DNA from: Luedemannella flava
Lineage (GTDB): Bacteria > Actinomycetota > Actinomycetes > Mycobacteriales > Micromonosporaceae
Length of the DNA stretch: 64,000 bases
Reading direction: 5' to 3'
Assembly: GCF_039528515.1 (NCBI RefSeq)
Contig: NZ_BAAALT010000008.1
Span: 1 to 64,000 of the forward strand
Within the stretch, counting starts at the first letter, position 1; each line of letters begins with the position of its first letter. Positions 26,851 to 35,269 of this stretch are shown piece by piece. The translations under genes were made by a program, and so were the position numbers. The notes under the pieces are model-generated. The model did not search any database. It had not been told where the DNA came from and saw nothing but the letters and a program-made list of their open reading frames with translations.

Positions 26851-27111
26851 TCAGATCGTCGGCTCCGGCTTGTCGTCCGGGTCCGCGACCGCTGGGGCGC
26901 CTGAGGTCGGCGTGGCGGCTGCGGGCTCGCGTCGCGGCCGCAGATTCACGAGTACACCGAACAGTCCGAGCCCGATCAGGGCGAGCGCCAGGAGCCAGCC
27001 GAGGTTGGGCAGGCCCACGTCGAGATAGCTGCCGCCGAGCCAGGCGACCACGATGAACAGGAAGATCAGGCCGAACCCGAGGGAGACGGCGTCGGTGCGG
27101 TGGCGGTTCAT
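26851..27111 (-). CDS. Small two-helix membrane protein
   Basis: An 86-residue protein with two hydrophobic segments (VSLGFGLIFLFIVVAWLGG at about 9-27 and LGWLLALALIGLGLFGVLV at about 37-56) and a Pro/Ala/Asp-rich tail. Its ATG overlaps the stop of the PspC/LiaF-like gene as ATGA, so it is translationally coupled and probably an accessory of that envelope-stress protein. No known family was recognised. Confidence 0.7.
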   Translation of the reverse strand: MNRHRTDAVSLGFGLIFLFIVVAWLGGSYLDVGLPNLGWLLALALIGLGLFGVLVNLRPRREPAAATPTSGAPAVADPDDKPEPTI

Positions 27112-28544
27112 CGGTGCACCTCCAGGTTGCCCGCGCTGACCTCGACGACGATGGTGATCTTGCCGCCGCCGGCGCCGTCCGTGTCGAGGTCGGTGACGGT
27201 GCGCTTCGGGTTGAAGAGCCCTTCCCACTGCTCGCCCAGCACCTCGGCGTTGCCGGCGAACACCTTGGCGTTCACGACGGCATCGACCTTGTCGGGCAGG
27301 ATGATCGTGACGTTGCCGGCGCGGGTGGTGAGCCGGGTGGTCACGTCCTGGCCGGCGAAGTCTACGTTCGACAGGTCGAGCCTGGTGTCGCCCGCGCCCT
27401 GGCGGTAGTGGTCCTCGATCTCGGCCACGTTGTGCGGGCGCCATTCGATGTTGCCCATGTGGCCCCAGTCGTCGTTGTGGACGCGGTCCACGCCCGCCGT
27501 GAGGCCCAGCCCCAGCGACAGCACGATGCCGAGGGCGATGAGGCCCCGGGCCCGGCCGATCCAGGCGCCGATGACGAGGCCGAGGCCGACGGTGGCCAGC
27601 GCGGCGGCCACGTAGACCTCGCCCGGCACCGAGTTGTCGGCCAGGTCGATCAGCGCGACGACGCCGAGGACCAGGAGCAGTACGGAGATCACCAGGCCGC
27701 CGAGCCGCGAGCGGGGCGGCTTCGGGGTCGGCGGCGTTGGCACGGGCCGGTTCCACGTGGGCGGCACCGGCGGCGGGCCGTACGGCCCGTGGGGCGCGAA
27801 CGGAGCCCGCGGCGGGGCACCGGGCGGCGGCGGGGCCAGCGGCGTGGTCGCCGTGGCGGGGGAGGACATGGTGGCTCCTTGTGACGTGGGCGGGTAGTAC
27901 CCGGCCGGTGGCGGCGGTGTCACCGGATAGCCGGGGGCGGGCGGATAGCCCGGGGTCGGCGGATAGGCGGGCGGCGGACCCGTGATCTTGCCGCGCTCGC
28001 GCAGCAGCAGGTAGCCGCCGCCGAGCAGGAGCAGCACGATGAACACGCCGGGCTCGGCCCGACCGCCGAGGAACGCCGCCAGCGTCAGCAGCACGATGCA
28101 GGCGACGATGACGGTGACCACGGTCGGGGTGCTCGACCTGCCGCGGCCGAGGACGGCCTCGACGGGCGCGCCCGTGTCGCCCTCGGACGGCAGCGTCAGC
28201 CAGCCGATGAGGTAGACCACCAGGCCCACGCCGCCGAAGAAGGTGAGCACGGCGAGCACGATGCGCCACAGCACCGGGTCGGTGTTCGTGGCCCGCCCGA
28301 ACGCGCCGCAGACGCCGGCGAAGACGCGGCCGTGCGCGGGCCGGATCAGCCCGTGCCGGACGGCGAAGGCGTGCAGCGGGGCCGACTGCTGCTCGCCGTA
28401 GGCGCCCGCGCCGGGGTCGGTGGTGTCGGCACCGGGGGGTGTCGGAGGAAGATCATCCGCCGGAGGCGGGGATGACGCGCCCGCGGTCGCCGGCTCGGGT
28501 GCGTCCGGGGTCCCAGGCGGCTGTGGGGGACGGTCGTCTGTCAT
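27108..28544 (-). CDS. PspC-domain membrane protein with LiaF-like C-terminus
   Basis: A 478-residue protein. A Pro-rich cytoplasmic N-terminus is followed by a PspC domain (about 68-120: GRVFAGVCGAFGRATNTD, LVVYLIGWLTLP), one or two more helices, a Pro/Tyr/Gly-rich segment (about 190-285) and further helices. The extracytoplasmic C-terminal beta domain (about 375-478: DTRLDLSNVDFAG, RAGNVTIILPDKV) resembles LiaF/YvqF proteins. LiaF-type proteins restrain envelope-stress kinases. A PspC-bearing kinase and its regulator are divergently encoded 163 bp away. Confidence 0.8.
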   Translation of the reverse strand: MTDDRPPQPPGTPDAPEPATAGASSPPPADDLPPTPPGADTTDPGAGAYGEQQSAPLHAFAVRHGLIRPAHGRVFAGVCGAFGRATNTDPVLWRIVLAVLTFFGGVGLVVYLIGWLTLPSEGDTGAPVEAVLGRGRSSTPTVVTVIVACIVLLTLAAFLGGRAEPGVFIVLLLLGGGYLLLRERGKITGPPPAYPPTPGYPPAPGYPVTPPPPAGYYPPTSQGATMSSPATATTPLAPPPPGAPPRAPFAPHGPYGPPPVPPTWNRPVPTPPTPKPPRSRLGGLVISVLLLVLGVVALIDLADNSVPGEVYVAAALATVGLGLVIGAWIGRARGLIALGIVLSLGLGLTAGVDRVHNDDWGHMGNIEWRPHNVAEIEDHYRQGAGDTRLDLSNVDFAGQDVTTRLTTRAGNVTIILPDKVDAVVNAKVFAGNAEVLGEQWEGLFNPKRTVTDLDTDGAGGGKITIVVEVSAGNLEVHR

Positions 28545-28588
28545 ATACCGATCGTGGACCCGCGCGGCCCCTGCGTGCCTCAGGAGGA

Positions 28589-28625
28589 GACCCTGAGCTG
28601 ACCCTGGGTTTACCGGATCAGGGTC
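28589..28625. promoter_or_regulatory. Helically phased GACCCTG repeats between divergent PspC genes
   Basis: GACCCTG occurs at 28589-28595 and 28600-28606 (11 bp apart, one helical turn) and inverted as CAGGGTC at 28619-28625. This is a plausible binding site for the response regulator encoded nearby. Confidence 0.45.
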
Positions 28626-28707
28626 GCCGCGGCTGGTCGGTCGCCCGGTGGCATGTGACGATCGGTGGGACGCCAGCGCGCACGACAGGAGCAGAAAGAT
28701 CAAAACC

Positions 28708-29994
28708 ATGGATGGTACGGCCGCCGCCGCCGGATACCAGCCGCGTCGCCTCTACCGCGACCGGGGCAACCGGCTCGTGGCCGGCGTGGCGGCCGGCCTG
28801 GCGGAGCACCTCAACCTACCCGTGGCCGCCGTCCGGATCGGGTTCGTGGCGCTCGTCGTGGCCAACGGCCTGGGCATCCTCCTCTACGTCGCGTTCTGGG
28901 CGGTGCTGCCCGTCACGAAGGCCACCCCGACGCCGGCGACGCGCAAGCGCCGGCCGGTGGAGCTGCTGCCGTTCCTGGGGCTGATCGCGGGCGTCTTCCT
29001 GCTGCAGTTGCATCTCGGCTGGTTCGGCCTCAACGCGACCGTGGTGGCGCTGCTGGCGCTCGTGGCGGCGGGAGCCGGCATCATCTGGCACCAGGCCGAC
29101 CCGGCGCGCCGCCGCTCGGGCGTCGACCCCGCCGAGGCGGAGCTGCCGTGGACCCAGCGCCTGGTGCGCGGCCTCGACCAGGAGACCGACAAGGACCGGC
29201 GCTGGTCGCTGCTGCGGGTCATCGGCGGCGGGCTGCTCATCATCACCGGCATCATCGCCCTGCTCACCGTGTACGCGGCGCCGCTGAGCAATGTCGGCCT
29301 CGGGTCGATCCTGCTGAGCCTCGCCTTCGCGGTGCTGGCGCTGGCCGGCGTCGTCATGATCCTCGCCCCGCTGATCTACCGGATCTTCGGCCAGCTCCGC
29401 GAGGAGCGCGTGGCCCGCATCCGCGAGCAGGAGCGCGCCGAGATCGCCGCCGTGGTGCACGACCAGGTGCTGCACACGCTCGCCCTGATCCAGCGCAACG
29501 CCGGCGACTCGACGAGCGTCCAGCGGCTGGCCCGCGGCCAGGAGCGCAGCCTGCGCAACTGGCTCTACAAGCCGACCGCGTCGCCCACCGAGCGGGTCAC
29601 CGCCGCGCTGGAGGAGGTCGCCGCCGAGGTGGAGGACAGCTACGCCATCACGGTGGAGACCGTCATCGTCGGCGACGCGCCCTCCGACGACGACACGGCG
29701 GCACTGGTCGCGGCCGTGCGCGAGGCGCTGGTGAACGCGGCGCGCCACGCCAAGGTCCCCAGCGTGTCGCTCTACGCCGAAATGGAGGAGGATCAGATCA
29801 GCGCGTACGTCCGCGACCGTGGCGCCGGGTTCGATCTGACCACTGTGGATGGCGACCGTCAGGGCGTGAAGGGGTCGATCATCGGTCGGATGGACCGCCA
29901 CGGCGGCACCGCGGAGATCCGTACCGCGCCCGGCGAGGGCACCGAGGTCGCGCTGCACCTGCCGCGCGGCCGGGACAGAAAGGCGACGTCATGA
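28708..29994 (+). CDS. PspC-domain sensor histidine kinase
   Basis: A 428-residue kinase. An N-terminal PspC domain (about 12-72: LYRDRGNRLVAGVAAGLAEH) is followed by several membrane helices (to about 225). The phosphoacceptor His is in EIAAVVHDQVLHTLALIQ, and the ATPase N box EALVNAARHAK and G box RDRGAGFDL are visible. This layout belongs to NarL-type two-component sensors of envelope stress. ATG 28708 is chosen with only a distant AGGAG; GTG 28648 is an alternative. Its stop overlaps the regulator start as ATGA. Confidence 0.88.
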   Translation: MDGTAAAAGYQPRRLYRDRGNRLVAGVAAGLAEHLNLPVAAVRIGFVALVVANGLGILLYVAFWAVLPVTKATPTPATRKRRPVELLPFLGLIAGVFLLQLHLGWFGLNATVVALLALVAAGAGIIWHQADPARRRSGVDPAEAELPWTQRLVRGLDQETDKDRRWSLLRVIGGGLLIITGIIALLTVYAAPLSNVGLGSILLSLAFAVLALAGVVMILAPLIYRIFGQLREERVARIREQERAEIAAVVHDQVLHTLALIQRNAGDSTSVQRLARGQERSLRNWLYKPTASPTERVTAALEEVAAEVEDSYAITVETVIVGDAPSDDDTAALVAAVREALVNAARHAKVPSVSLYAEMEEDQISAYVRDRGAGFDLTTVDGDRQGVKGSIIGRMDRHGGTAEIRTAPGEGTEVALHLPRGRDRKATS

Positions 29995-30650
29995 CCGACG
30001 GGACTGAGAGCAAGCGGCTGCGGGTGTTTCTCGTGGACGACCACGCGATGTTCCGGGCCGGGGTGCGCGCCGAGCTGGGGACGTACGTGGACGTCGTCGG
30101 CGAGGCGGCGACCGTCCCCGAGGCCATCGCCCGGGTTCCCGCCGTCGCGCCCGACGTGGTGCTGCTCGACGTGCACATGCCCGACGGCGGTGGCCGCACG
30201 GTGCTGGAGGCGTTGCGCCGGTCGCACCCGCAGATCAAGTTCCTGGCGCTGTCCGTGTCCGACGCCGCCGAGGACGTGATCGGCCTGATCCGCGCGGGCG
30301 CCCGCGGCTACGTCACCAAGACCATCTCGCCCGAGCAGCTGGCCGACGCGGTGCGCCGGGTCGCCGAGGGTGACGCGGTGTTCAGCCCGCGCCTGGCCGG
30401 CTTCGTGCTCGACGCGTTCGCCACCCGGCCCGACGTGCCCGTCGTCGACCCCGAGCTGGACCAGCTCACCAACCGCGAGCGCGAGGTGCTGCGCCTGCTC
30501 GCGCGCGGGTACGCGTACAAGGAGATCGCCAAGGAGCTGTACATCTCGATCAAGACCGTCGAGACGCACGTCTCCAACGTGCTGCGCAAGCTGCAGATGT
30601 CCAACCGGTACGAGCTGTCCCGCTGGGCCGCGGACCGCCGCCTGGTCTGA
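29991..30650 (+). CDS. NarL/LuxR-family response regulator
   Basis: A 219-residue regulator with a complete receiver (FLVDDHAMF, phosphoacceptor Asp in VLLDVHMPDGGG, Lys in YVTKTIS) and a LuxR-type HTH (LTNREREVLRLLARGYAYKE, SIKTVETHVSN, about 155-215). It is translationally coupled to the PspC kinase. Likely targets include the divergent PspC/LiaF-like operon through the repeats at 28589-28625; this target is inferred. Confidence 0.92.
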   Translation: MTDGTESKRLRVFLVDDHAMFRAGVRAELGTYVDVVGEAATVPEAIARVPAVAPDVVLLDVHMPDGGGRTVLEALRRSHPQIKFLALSVSDAAEDVIGLIRAGARGYVTKTISPEQLADAVRRVAEGDAVFSPRLAGFVLDAFATRPDVPVVDPELDQLTNREREVLRLLARGYAYKEIAKELYISIKTVETHVSNVLRKLQMSNRYELSRWAADRRLV

Positions 30651-30654
30651 GGCG

Positions 30655-31392
30655 TTACTCCGTGCGCAGCACCGTGAACGCCTCGGCGAGGCGCCCCGCG
30701 CCGAGGCCGCCGGCGGTCGCGGTCTCCGCGAGCCGGTGCCGCAGGATCGCGTCGAGGTCGACGTGGCTGGTCTGCGAGACGTGCGCGCGCAGGGCCGCGA
30801 GCTTCGTGTCGTACGTGTCGGTGATGTCGACGACGTGGTCCGGCGACGGCCCGGCCGTGTACCAGACCTCCCGCACCGTCCACGGCTGGAGCCCGTGCTC
30901 GCTCAGCAGCTCCGGATAGGCGAACGGGTTGCGCGCGTCGGGGTAGATCGCGCACGTCGTCGCCTCGCCGACGGCCAGGTGGTCCGGGTGGCTGGGACCC
31001 GCGATGCGGTCCCACCGGCGCAGCGGGGAGTTGGTGATGACGCGGTCTGGCCGGTGGCGGCGGATCGCCGCGATGATGTCGCGCCGCAGGCCGAGACTCG
31101 CCGTCACCGTGCCGTCGGCGTACCCGTCGAGGAACTCCACGGTCTTGACGCCGACGACGGACGCCGCCGCCCGCTGCTCCGCCTCGCGGATCGCCGGGAT
31201 GTGCTCCCGCGGGGTGTCGTCGAAGCCGCCCGCGTCGCCGCGCGTGACGATCACGTACGTCACGTCGATGCCGGCGTCGACCCAACCGGCGATGGTGCCG
31301 GCCGCGCCGAAGTCGACGTCATCGGGATGCGCGAACACCCCGAGAGCGCGGGTGACGTCGGTCAGAGCGGCGGCAGACGGCGGAAAGCACAC
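30655..31392 (-). CDS. PIG-L (LmbE-like) family deacetylase
   Basis: A 245-residue zinc-dependent N-acetyl-sugar deacetylase candidate. The metal motif AHPDDVDFGAAG lies near the N-terminus and the partner His motif in PSHPDHLAVGEA near 120. MshB and Mca belong to this family, but there is no further evidence for mycothiol metabolism here, so the substrate is open. Start is uncertain: GTG 31392 has GAAGGTGAC upstream; a TTG at 31431 would add 13 residues. It converges with the response regulator gene. Confidence 0.75.
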   Translation of the reverse strand: MCFPPSAAALTDVTRALGVFAHPDDVDFGAAGTIAGWVDAGIDVTYVIVTRGDAGGFDDTPREHIPAIREAEQRAAASVVGVKTVEFLDGYADGTVTASLGLRRDIIAAIRRHRPDRVITNSPLRRWDRIAGPSHPDHLAVGEATTCAIYPDARNPFAYPELLSEHGLQPWTVREVWYTAGPSPDHVVDITDTYDTKLAALRAHVSQTSHVDLDAILRHRLAETATAGGLGAGRLAEAFTVLRTE

Positions 31393-31437
31393 GCCGTCAC
31401 CTTCGCTTCGCTGCGGTGCCGGCGTGGACAACTGGGC

Positions 31438-31472
31438 TGATGGTTCGCTCGCTGCGCTCGCTCACGCCTCGA
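31438..31472. repeat. Dispersed intergenic repeat, copy 1
   Basis: TGATGGTTCGCTCGCTGCGC and the following bases match a second copy at 48411-48445 in most positions (shared pattern TGAnGGTTCnCTCGCTG then GCTCG, TCAC and GCCTC). Both lie between genes on the minus strand. Confidence 0.5.
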
Positions 31473-31481
31473 ATGCTACGG

Positions 31482-31802
31482 CTACAGCGGGCCGCGGCCG
31501 GCGCGCAGGAGCAGCATGGCGACCTGGACGCCGTCCGGGCCGAGAGCCTCGCGGAAGCGGGCCACGATCTGCTGTTCGCGGGCGAGGACGAGGCGCGTGC
31601 CGCCGGAGGCGACGCGCGTCTTGCCGACCTCCTGGGAGATCGCGGCACGCTCGAGCCACAGCTCGATGATCGCCGAGTCGATCTCGTCGATCCGTTCTCG
31701 TAGCGCGGAGATGTGCTCGTCGGGCACGGCATCCACACTAGCGATCGTGGTGCCGGGCGGGGTGGTGATGGCGTTCGGGGCCGGGGTGAGTGCGGCGGTC
31801 AT
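31482..31802 (-). CDS. Chorismate mutase, AroQ class
   Basis: Converts chorismate to prephenate, the first step toward Phe and Tyr. The 106-residue protein has the AroQ helix pattern: LRERIDEIDSAIIELWLERA, then SQEVGKTRV and a final helix with REQQIVARFREALG. The catalytic Arg of the first helix and the Lys in VGKTR are present. The first 25 residues are an extra Thr/Pro-rich tail. ATG 31802 has GAGGAGC upstream. A leader peptide with Phe-Tyr-Gly-Tyr codons and a terminator precede it, suggesting attenuation by aromatic amino acids. Confidence 0.88.
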   Translation of the reverse strand: MTAALTPAPNAITTPPGTTIASVDAVPDEHISALRERIDEIDSAIIELWLERAAISQEVGKTRVASGGTRLVLAREQQIVARFREALGPDGVQVAMLLLRAGRGPL

Positions 31803-31853
31803 GTCATGCTCCTCGATGGATCCGATAGTGTCACACGACCCGGAGCGCCAAAA

Positions 31854-31880
31854 AGCCCCGGACTCGTGGGAGCCGGGGCT
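31854..31880 (-). terminator. Intrinsic terminator in the chorismate mutase leader
   Basis: On the minus strand AGCCCCGG (31880-31873) pairs with CCGGGGCT (31861-31854), followed by a T5 run at 31854-31850. It lies about 50 bases before the gene's own start, so it acts as a leader terminator. Confidence 0.75.
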
Positions 31881-31884
31881 TGCG

Positions 31885-31938
31885 GTAGGTCTCTGTGCTC
31901 AGGGGCGACCTACGGCTGCCGGGATCCCGGTGCCGTAG
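31885..31938 (-). promoter_or_regulatory. Two mutually exclusive leader hairpins upstream of chorismate mutase
   Basis: Hairpin A pairs 31938-31932 with 31916-31910 (CTACGGC/GCCGTAG) and overlies the leader peptide codons after Phe-Tyr-Gly-Tyr. Hairpin B pairs 31913-31907 with 31891-31885 (GTAGGTC/GACCTAC). They share bases 31910-31913, so only one can form at a time. A stalled ribosome on the aromatic codons would block A and free B. Confidence 0.6.
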
Positions 31939-31967
31939 CCATAAAATCGCGCCTGACGGTGCTGCAC
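31899..31967 (-). CDS. Leader peptide with Phe-Tyr-Gly-Tyr codons
   Basis: A 22-residue reading frame, VQHRQARFYGYGTGIPAAVG then RP. The Phe and first Tyr codons are TTT and TAT, both rare in this genome. GTG 31967 lies seven bases after CATACT, which fits a leaderless start; no Shine-Dalgarno is evident. The codons for the end products of chorismate mutase, followed by competing hairpins and a terminator, are the hallmark of ribosome-mediated attenuation. Translation is predicted, not shown. Confidence 0.6.
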   Translation of the reverse strand: MQHRQARFYGYGTGIPAAVGRP

Positions 31968-32050
31968 GTCGCCAAGTATGCCATCGGCGATCACCCGCGC
32001 GATACCCGAACCACCCTTTGGGACGTGCGCCTCATGTCGGGGGGCGGGAA

Positions 32051-32056
32051 TAGACT
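32051..32056 (+). promoter_or_regulatory. -10 element TAGACT of pcrA
   Basis: TAGACT lies nine bases upstream of ATG 32066 and there is no Shine-Dalgarno, implying a transcript with almost no leader. Confidence 0.5.
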
Positions 32057-32065
32057 CGCTCAACG

Positions 32066-34432
32066 ATGCCCACTCTCTTTGATCCGCCGCTCTTTGATCC
32101 GCCTGTCGCGGCACAGCGGAAGCCCGAGTCGCACCCGTTGCTGGACGACCTCAACGACGCGCAACGCGCCGCGGTGACCCACGCCGGCGCGCCGCTGCTC
32201 ATCGTCGCCGGCGCCGGCTCCGGCAAGACCCGCGTGCTCACCCACCGCATCGCCTATCTGCTGGCCGCGCGGGACGTGCACCCCGGCGAGGTGCTGGCGA
32301 TCACGTTCACCAACAAGGCCGCGGCCGAGATGAAGGAGCGGGTCGCCGCGATCATCGGCGCCCGCGCGCGGTTCATGTGGGTCAGCACGTTCCACTCGGC
32401 CTGCCTGCGCCTCCTGCGCGCCGAACATGCCCAGCTGGGGCTCAAGTCCACCTTCAGCGTCTACGACGCCGACGACTCCCGGCGGCTCATGCAGCTCGTC
32501 GCGCGCGAGCTCGACCTCGACCCGAAGCGGCACCCGGCCCGGGCGCTCGCCGCCGAGGTGTCCAACCTCAAGAACGAGCTCATCGACCCGCAGGCGGCCA
32601 CCGACCGGGCGCAGGGCCCGCACCAACGCACCGTCGCGGAGGCGTACGTGCTGTACCAGCGCCGGCTCGCGGAGGCGCAGGCGCTCGACTTCGACGACCT
32701 GATCATGATGACGGTGCGTCTGCTGCAGGAGCACCCCGACACCGCCGAGCACTACCGTCGCCGGTTCCGCCACGTCATGGTGGATGAGTACCAGGACACC
32801 AACCACGCTCAGTACGTGCTGGTCAAGGAGCTGGTCGGGCAGACGGGCGAGCTGTGCGTCGTCGGCGACGCCGACCAGTCGATCTACGCGTTCCGCGGCG
32901 CGACGATCCGCAACATCCTGGAGTTCGAGCGCGACTTCCCGGACGCGCGCACCATCCTGCTCGAGCAGAACTACCGCTCCACGCAGACCATCCTCAACGC
33001 GGCCAACGCCGTCATCGCGCGCAACAGCGAGCGGCGGCCCAAGCGGCTGTGGAGCGAGGCCGGCGAGGGCGCGCCCATCACGGCGTACGTGGCGGACACC
33101 GAGCACGGCGAGGCCGACTGGGTGGCCCGCGAGATCGACCGGCTCGTCGACGACGGGGGCGTGCGCTACGGCGACGTGGCGGTGTTCTACCGCACCAACG
33201 CGCAGTCGCGCGTGTTCGAGGAGATCTTCATCCGCCTCGGCCTGCCGTACAAGGTCGTCGGCGGGGTGCGCTTCTACGAGCGCAAGGAGGTCCGCGACGC
33301 GCTGGCGTACCTGCGCGCGATCGCGAACCCCGACGACATGGTGAGCCTGCGGCGCATCCTCAACACGCCCCGCCGGGGCATCGGCGACCGCGCCGAGGCG
33401 TGCGTGGAGGCGCTGGCCAGCCGCGAGCGGATCTCGTTCGGCGCGGCGCTGGCGCGGGCCCACGAGGCGGTCGGGATCTCCGCCCGGGCGGCGAACTCCA
33501 TCGCCGACTTCGTCGCCATGCTCGGCGAGCTGCGCGAGATGACCGTGGTCGCGCCGCCGGAGGAGGTCCTGGAGGCGGTGCTGCAGCGCTCCGGCTACCT
33601 GGTCGAGCTGGAGGACAGCCCCGACCCGCAGGATGCCGGCCGGGTGGAGAACCTCCAGGAGCTCGTGAGCGTCGCCCGGGAGTACACGGAGCGCGCCGAG
33701 GCCATCGCGGCGGCCGCCGAGGGCGAGGACGCGGCGGGCCCGAGCCTCGCGGGGTTCCTGGAGCAGGTCGCGCTGGTCGCGGACGCCGACGAGATCCCCG
33801 AGGACGACCCCGACCACCAGGGCGTCGTCACCCTCATGACGCTGCACACCGCCAAGGGGCTGGAGTTTCCCGTCGTGTTCCTGACCGGCCTGGAGGACGG
33901 CGTCTTCCCGCACCTGCGCTCCCTGGGCGACCGCACCGAGCTGGAGGAGGAGCGCCGCCTGGCGTATGTGGGCATCACCCGCGCGCGGCAGCGGCTCTAC
34001 CTGTCCCGGTCGGTGACCCGGTCCGCGTGGGGCGCGCCGCAGCACAACCCGGCCAGCCGGTTCATCGACGAGCTGCCGGCCGACCTGGTCGACTGGAAGC
34101 GCACCGAGGCCGCCTACACGAGCTGGTCGGGGCGGTCCGGGGTGGGTGGTCGGGGCGCGCCCGTCGAGTCGCGCTTCGTGGGGGGCACCCCGAAGGCCAC
34201 CGAGATCGCCTCGCGGCTCGGGCTCGACCCGTCGAAGTTCACCACCGCGAGCGAGCTGGCGCGCTCGGACGTGCCCAGCCTGGCGGCCGGCGACCGGGTC
34301 AACCACCAGCGGTGGGGCGTCGGGCGGGTGGTGGCCGTGGAGGGCGCCGGTGCCCGCGCGCAGGCCCAGATCGACTTCGGCGACCAGGTGATGTGGATCG
34401 TGCTGCGGCACGCCCCGATCGACAAGCTCTGA
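32066..34432 (+). CDS. pcrA: ATP-dependent DNA helicase PcrA/UvrD1
   Basis: A 788-residue superfamily 1A helicase with 3-prime to 5-prime polarity, acting in repair and replication-fork maintenance. Motifs in order: Q-motif region LNDAQRAAV, Walker A GAGSGKTRVLTHR, VSTFHSACLRLLR, Walker B VDEYQDTN, GDADQSIYAFRGA, EQNYRST, TLMTLHTAKGLEFPVVF and VGITRARQRLYLSRS. The C-terminal 75 residues include the SH3-like tail (GDRVNHQRWGVGRVVAVEG) found in PcrA and used for RNA polymerase binding. Confidence 0.96.
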   Translation: MPTLFDPPLFDPPVAAQRKPESHPLLDDLNDAQRAAVTHAGAPLLIVAGAGSGKTRVLTHRIAYLLAARDVHPGEVLAITFTNKAAAEMKERVAAIIGARARFMWVSTFHSACLRLLRAEHAQLGLKSTFSVYDADDSRRLMQLVARELDLDPKRHPARALAAEVSNLKNELIDPQAATDRAQGPHQRTVAEAYVLYQRRLAEAQALDFDDLIMMTVRLLQEHPDTAEHYRRRFRHVMVDEYQDTNHAQYVLVKELVGQTGELCVVGDADQSIYAFRGATIRNILEFERDFPDARTILLEQNYRSTQTILNAANAVIARNSERRPKRLWSEAGEGAPITAYVADTEHGEADWVAREIDRLVDDGGVRYGDVAVFYRTNAQSRVFEEIFIRLGLPYKVVGGVRFYERKEVRDALAYLRAIANPDDMVSLRRILNTPRRGIGDRAEACVEALASRERISFGAALARAHEAVGISARAANSIADFVAMLGELREMTVVAPPEEVLEAVLQRSGYLVELEDSPDPQDAGRVENLQELVSVAREYTERAEAIAAAAEGEDAAGPSLAGFLEQVALVADADEIPEDDPDHQGVVTLMTLHTAKGLEFPVVFLTGLEDGVFPHLRSLGDRTELEEERRLAYVGITRARQRLYLSRSVTRSAWGAPQHNPASRFIDELPADLVDWKRTEAAYTSWSGRSGVGGRGAPVESRFVGGTPKATEIASRLGLDPSKFTTASELARSDVPSLAAGDRVNHQRWGVGRVVAVEGAGARAQAQIDFGDQVMWIVLRHAPIDKL

Positions 34433-34440
34433 GCCGAACG

Positions 34441-34477
34441 AGTCGAGGGCCCGGCCGTATCGGCCGGGCCCTCGACT
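34441..34477. terminator. Strong terminator between pcrA and an M23 peptidase gene
   Basis: A perfect 17-bp stem (34441-34457 with 34461-34477) with a TAT loop separates two convergent genes. Confidence 0.8.
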
Positions 34478-34495
34478 ATCCGGGGGTGGGGAAGC

Positions 34496-35269
34496 TCAGC
34501 AGGTGCGCATGTTGACGCCGTGCGCGCGGAGGAACTTGGCCGGGTCGACCTGGTTCCACTGGCTGCCGCGCCACACCTCGAAGTGAAGGTGGGGGCCGGT
34601 GGAGTCGCCCGTGCTGCCCTCGTAGGAGATGGTCTGCCCGGCGGCCACCTTCTGGCCGGCGTGCACCGCCAGGCGGGAGGCGTGCCCGTACAGGGTCCAG
34701 GTGCTGTTGCCGTGGCTGATGACGACCTTGTTGCCGTAGCCGTCGCCGATGTCGCCGGCCGCGATCACGGTGCCGGCGTGAGCGGCGCGGATCGGCGTAC
34801 CGGAGACGTTCGCGAAGTCGATGCCCTTGTGGTACTGCGGGTAGGGGTCCGTCCGGTACTCGTAACAGGACGTCACGTCGAACTTCCCCATCGGGTAGAC
34901 CCACTGGTTGGCGGCCTTCTTCGCGGCGGCCTTCTTCGCCGCGGCGGCCTTCTTGGCGGCCTCGGCGCTCTTGGCCGCCGCCTCCTGGCTGGTCTTCAGC
35001 GCGGCGTCGTCGCGGCTGGACCGGTCGGCCCGCAGGCCGGTGCGGTCGCCGACGAGGGCGACCTGCGCGTCGTGCGCGGACGACGGGGCGGTGCCGGCGG
35101 CGGTCACGCCGATCGCGGCGAGAGCGGCTACGGCGAGGCCGCTGGCCATAAGTCGCTTACTGCTGTCGAGCTTGGCAAGTCGGAGCTGTACTGCGGTGCG
35201 GAGCTGGGCCACGCGGTTCTTAATGACGGGGCGGTCGGTCTGGCCCTCGGGGGTGGTGCTGTTGTGCAC
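34496..35269 (-). CDS. Secreted M23-family peptidoglycan endopeptidase
   Basis: A 257-residue envelope hydrolase. A hydrophobic segment at about 42-60 serves as signal or anchor, followed by an Ala/Lys-rich helix (about 95-125, repeated AKKAA) acting as a spacer or wall-binding stalk. The LytM domain has the zinc motif HKGIDFA near 153 and HLHFEV near 232. GTG 35269. It converges on pcrA, and a second M23 gene follows upstream on the same strand. Confidence 0.9.
   Translation of the reverse strand: MHNSTTPEGQTDRPVIKNRVAQLRTAVQLRLAKLDSSKRLMASGLAVAALAAIGVTAAGTAPSSAHDAQVALVGDRTGLRADRSSRDDAALKTSQEAAAKSAEAAKKAAAAKKAAAKKAANQWVYPMGKFDVTSCYEYRTDPYPQYHKGIDFANVSGTPIRAAHAGTVIAAGDIGDGYGNKVVISHGNSTWTLYGHASRLAVHAGQKVAAGQTISYEGSTGDSTGPHLHFEVWRGSQWNQVDPAKFLRAHGVNMRTC

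Noticed and set aside
31899..32114. A longer minus-strand frame (71 codons) including the leader peptide
   Set aside because: Its upstream part lacks a ribosome binding site and crosses the pcrA start and promoter; the GTG at 31967 with a -10 box seven bases upstream is a better start.
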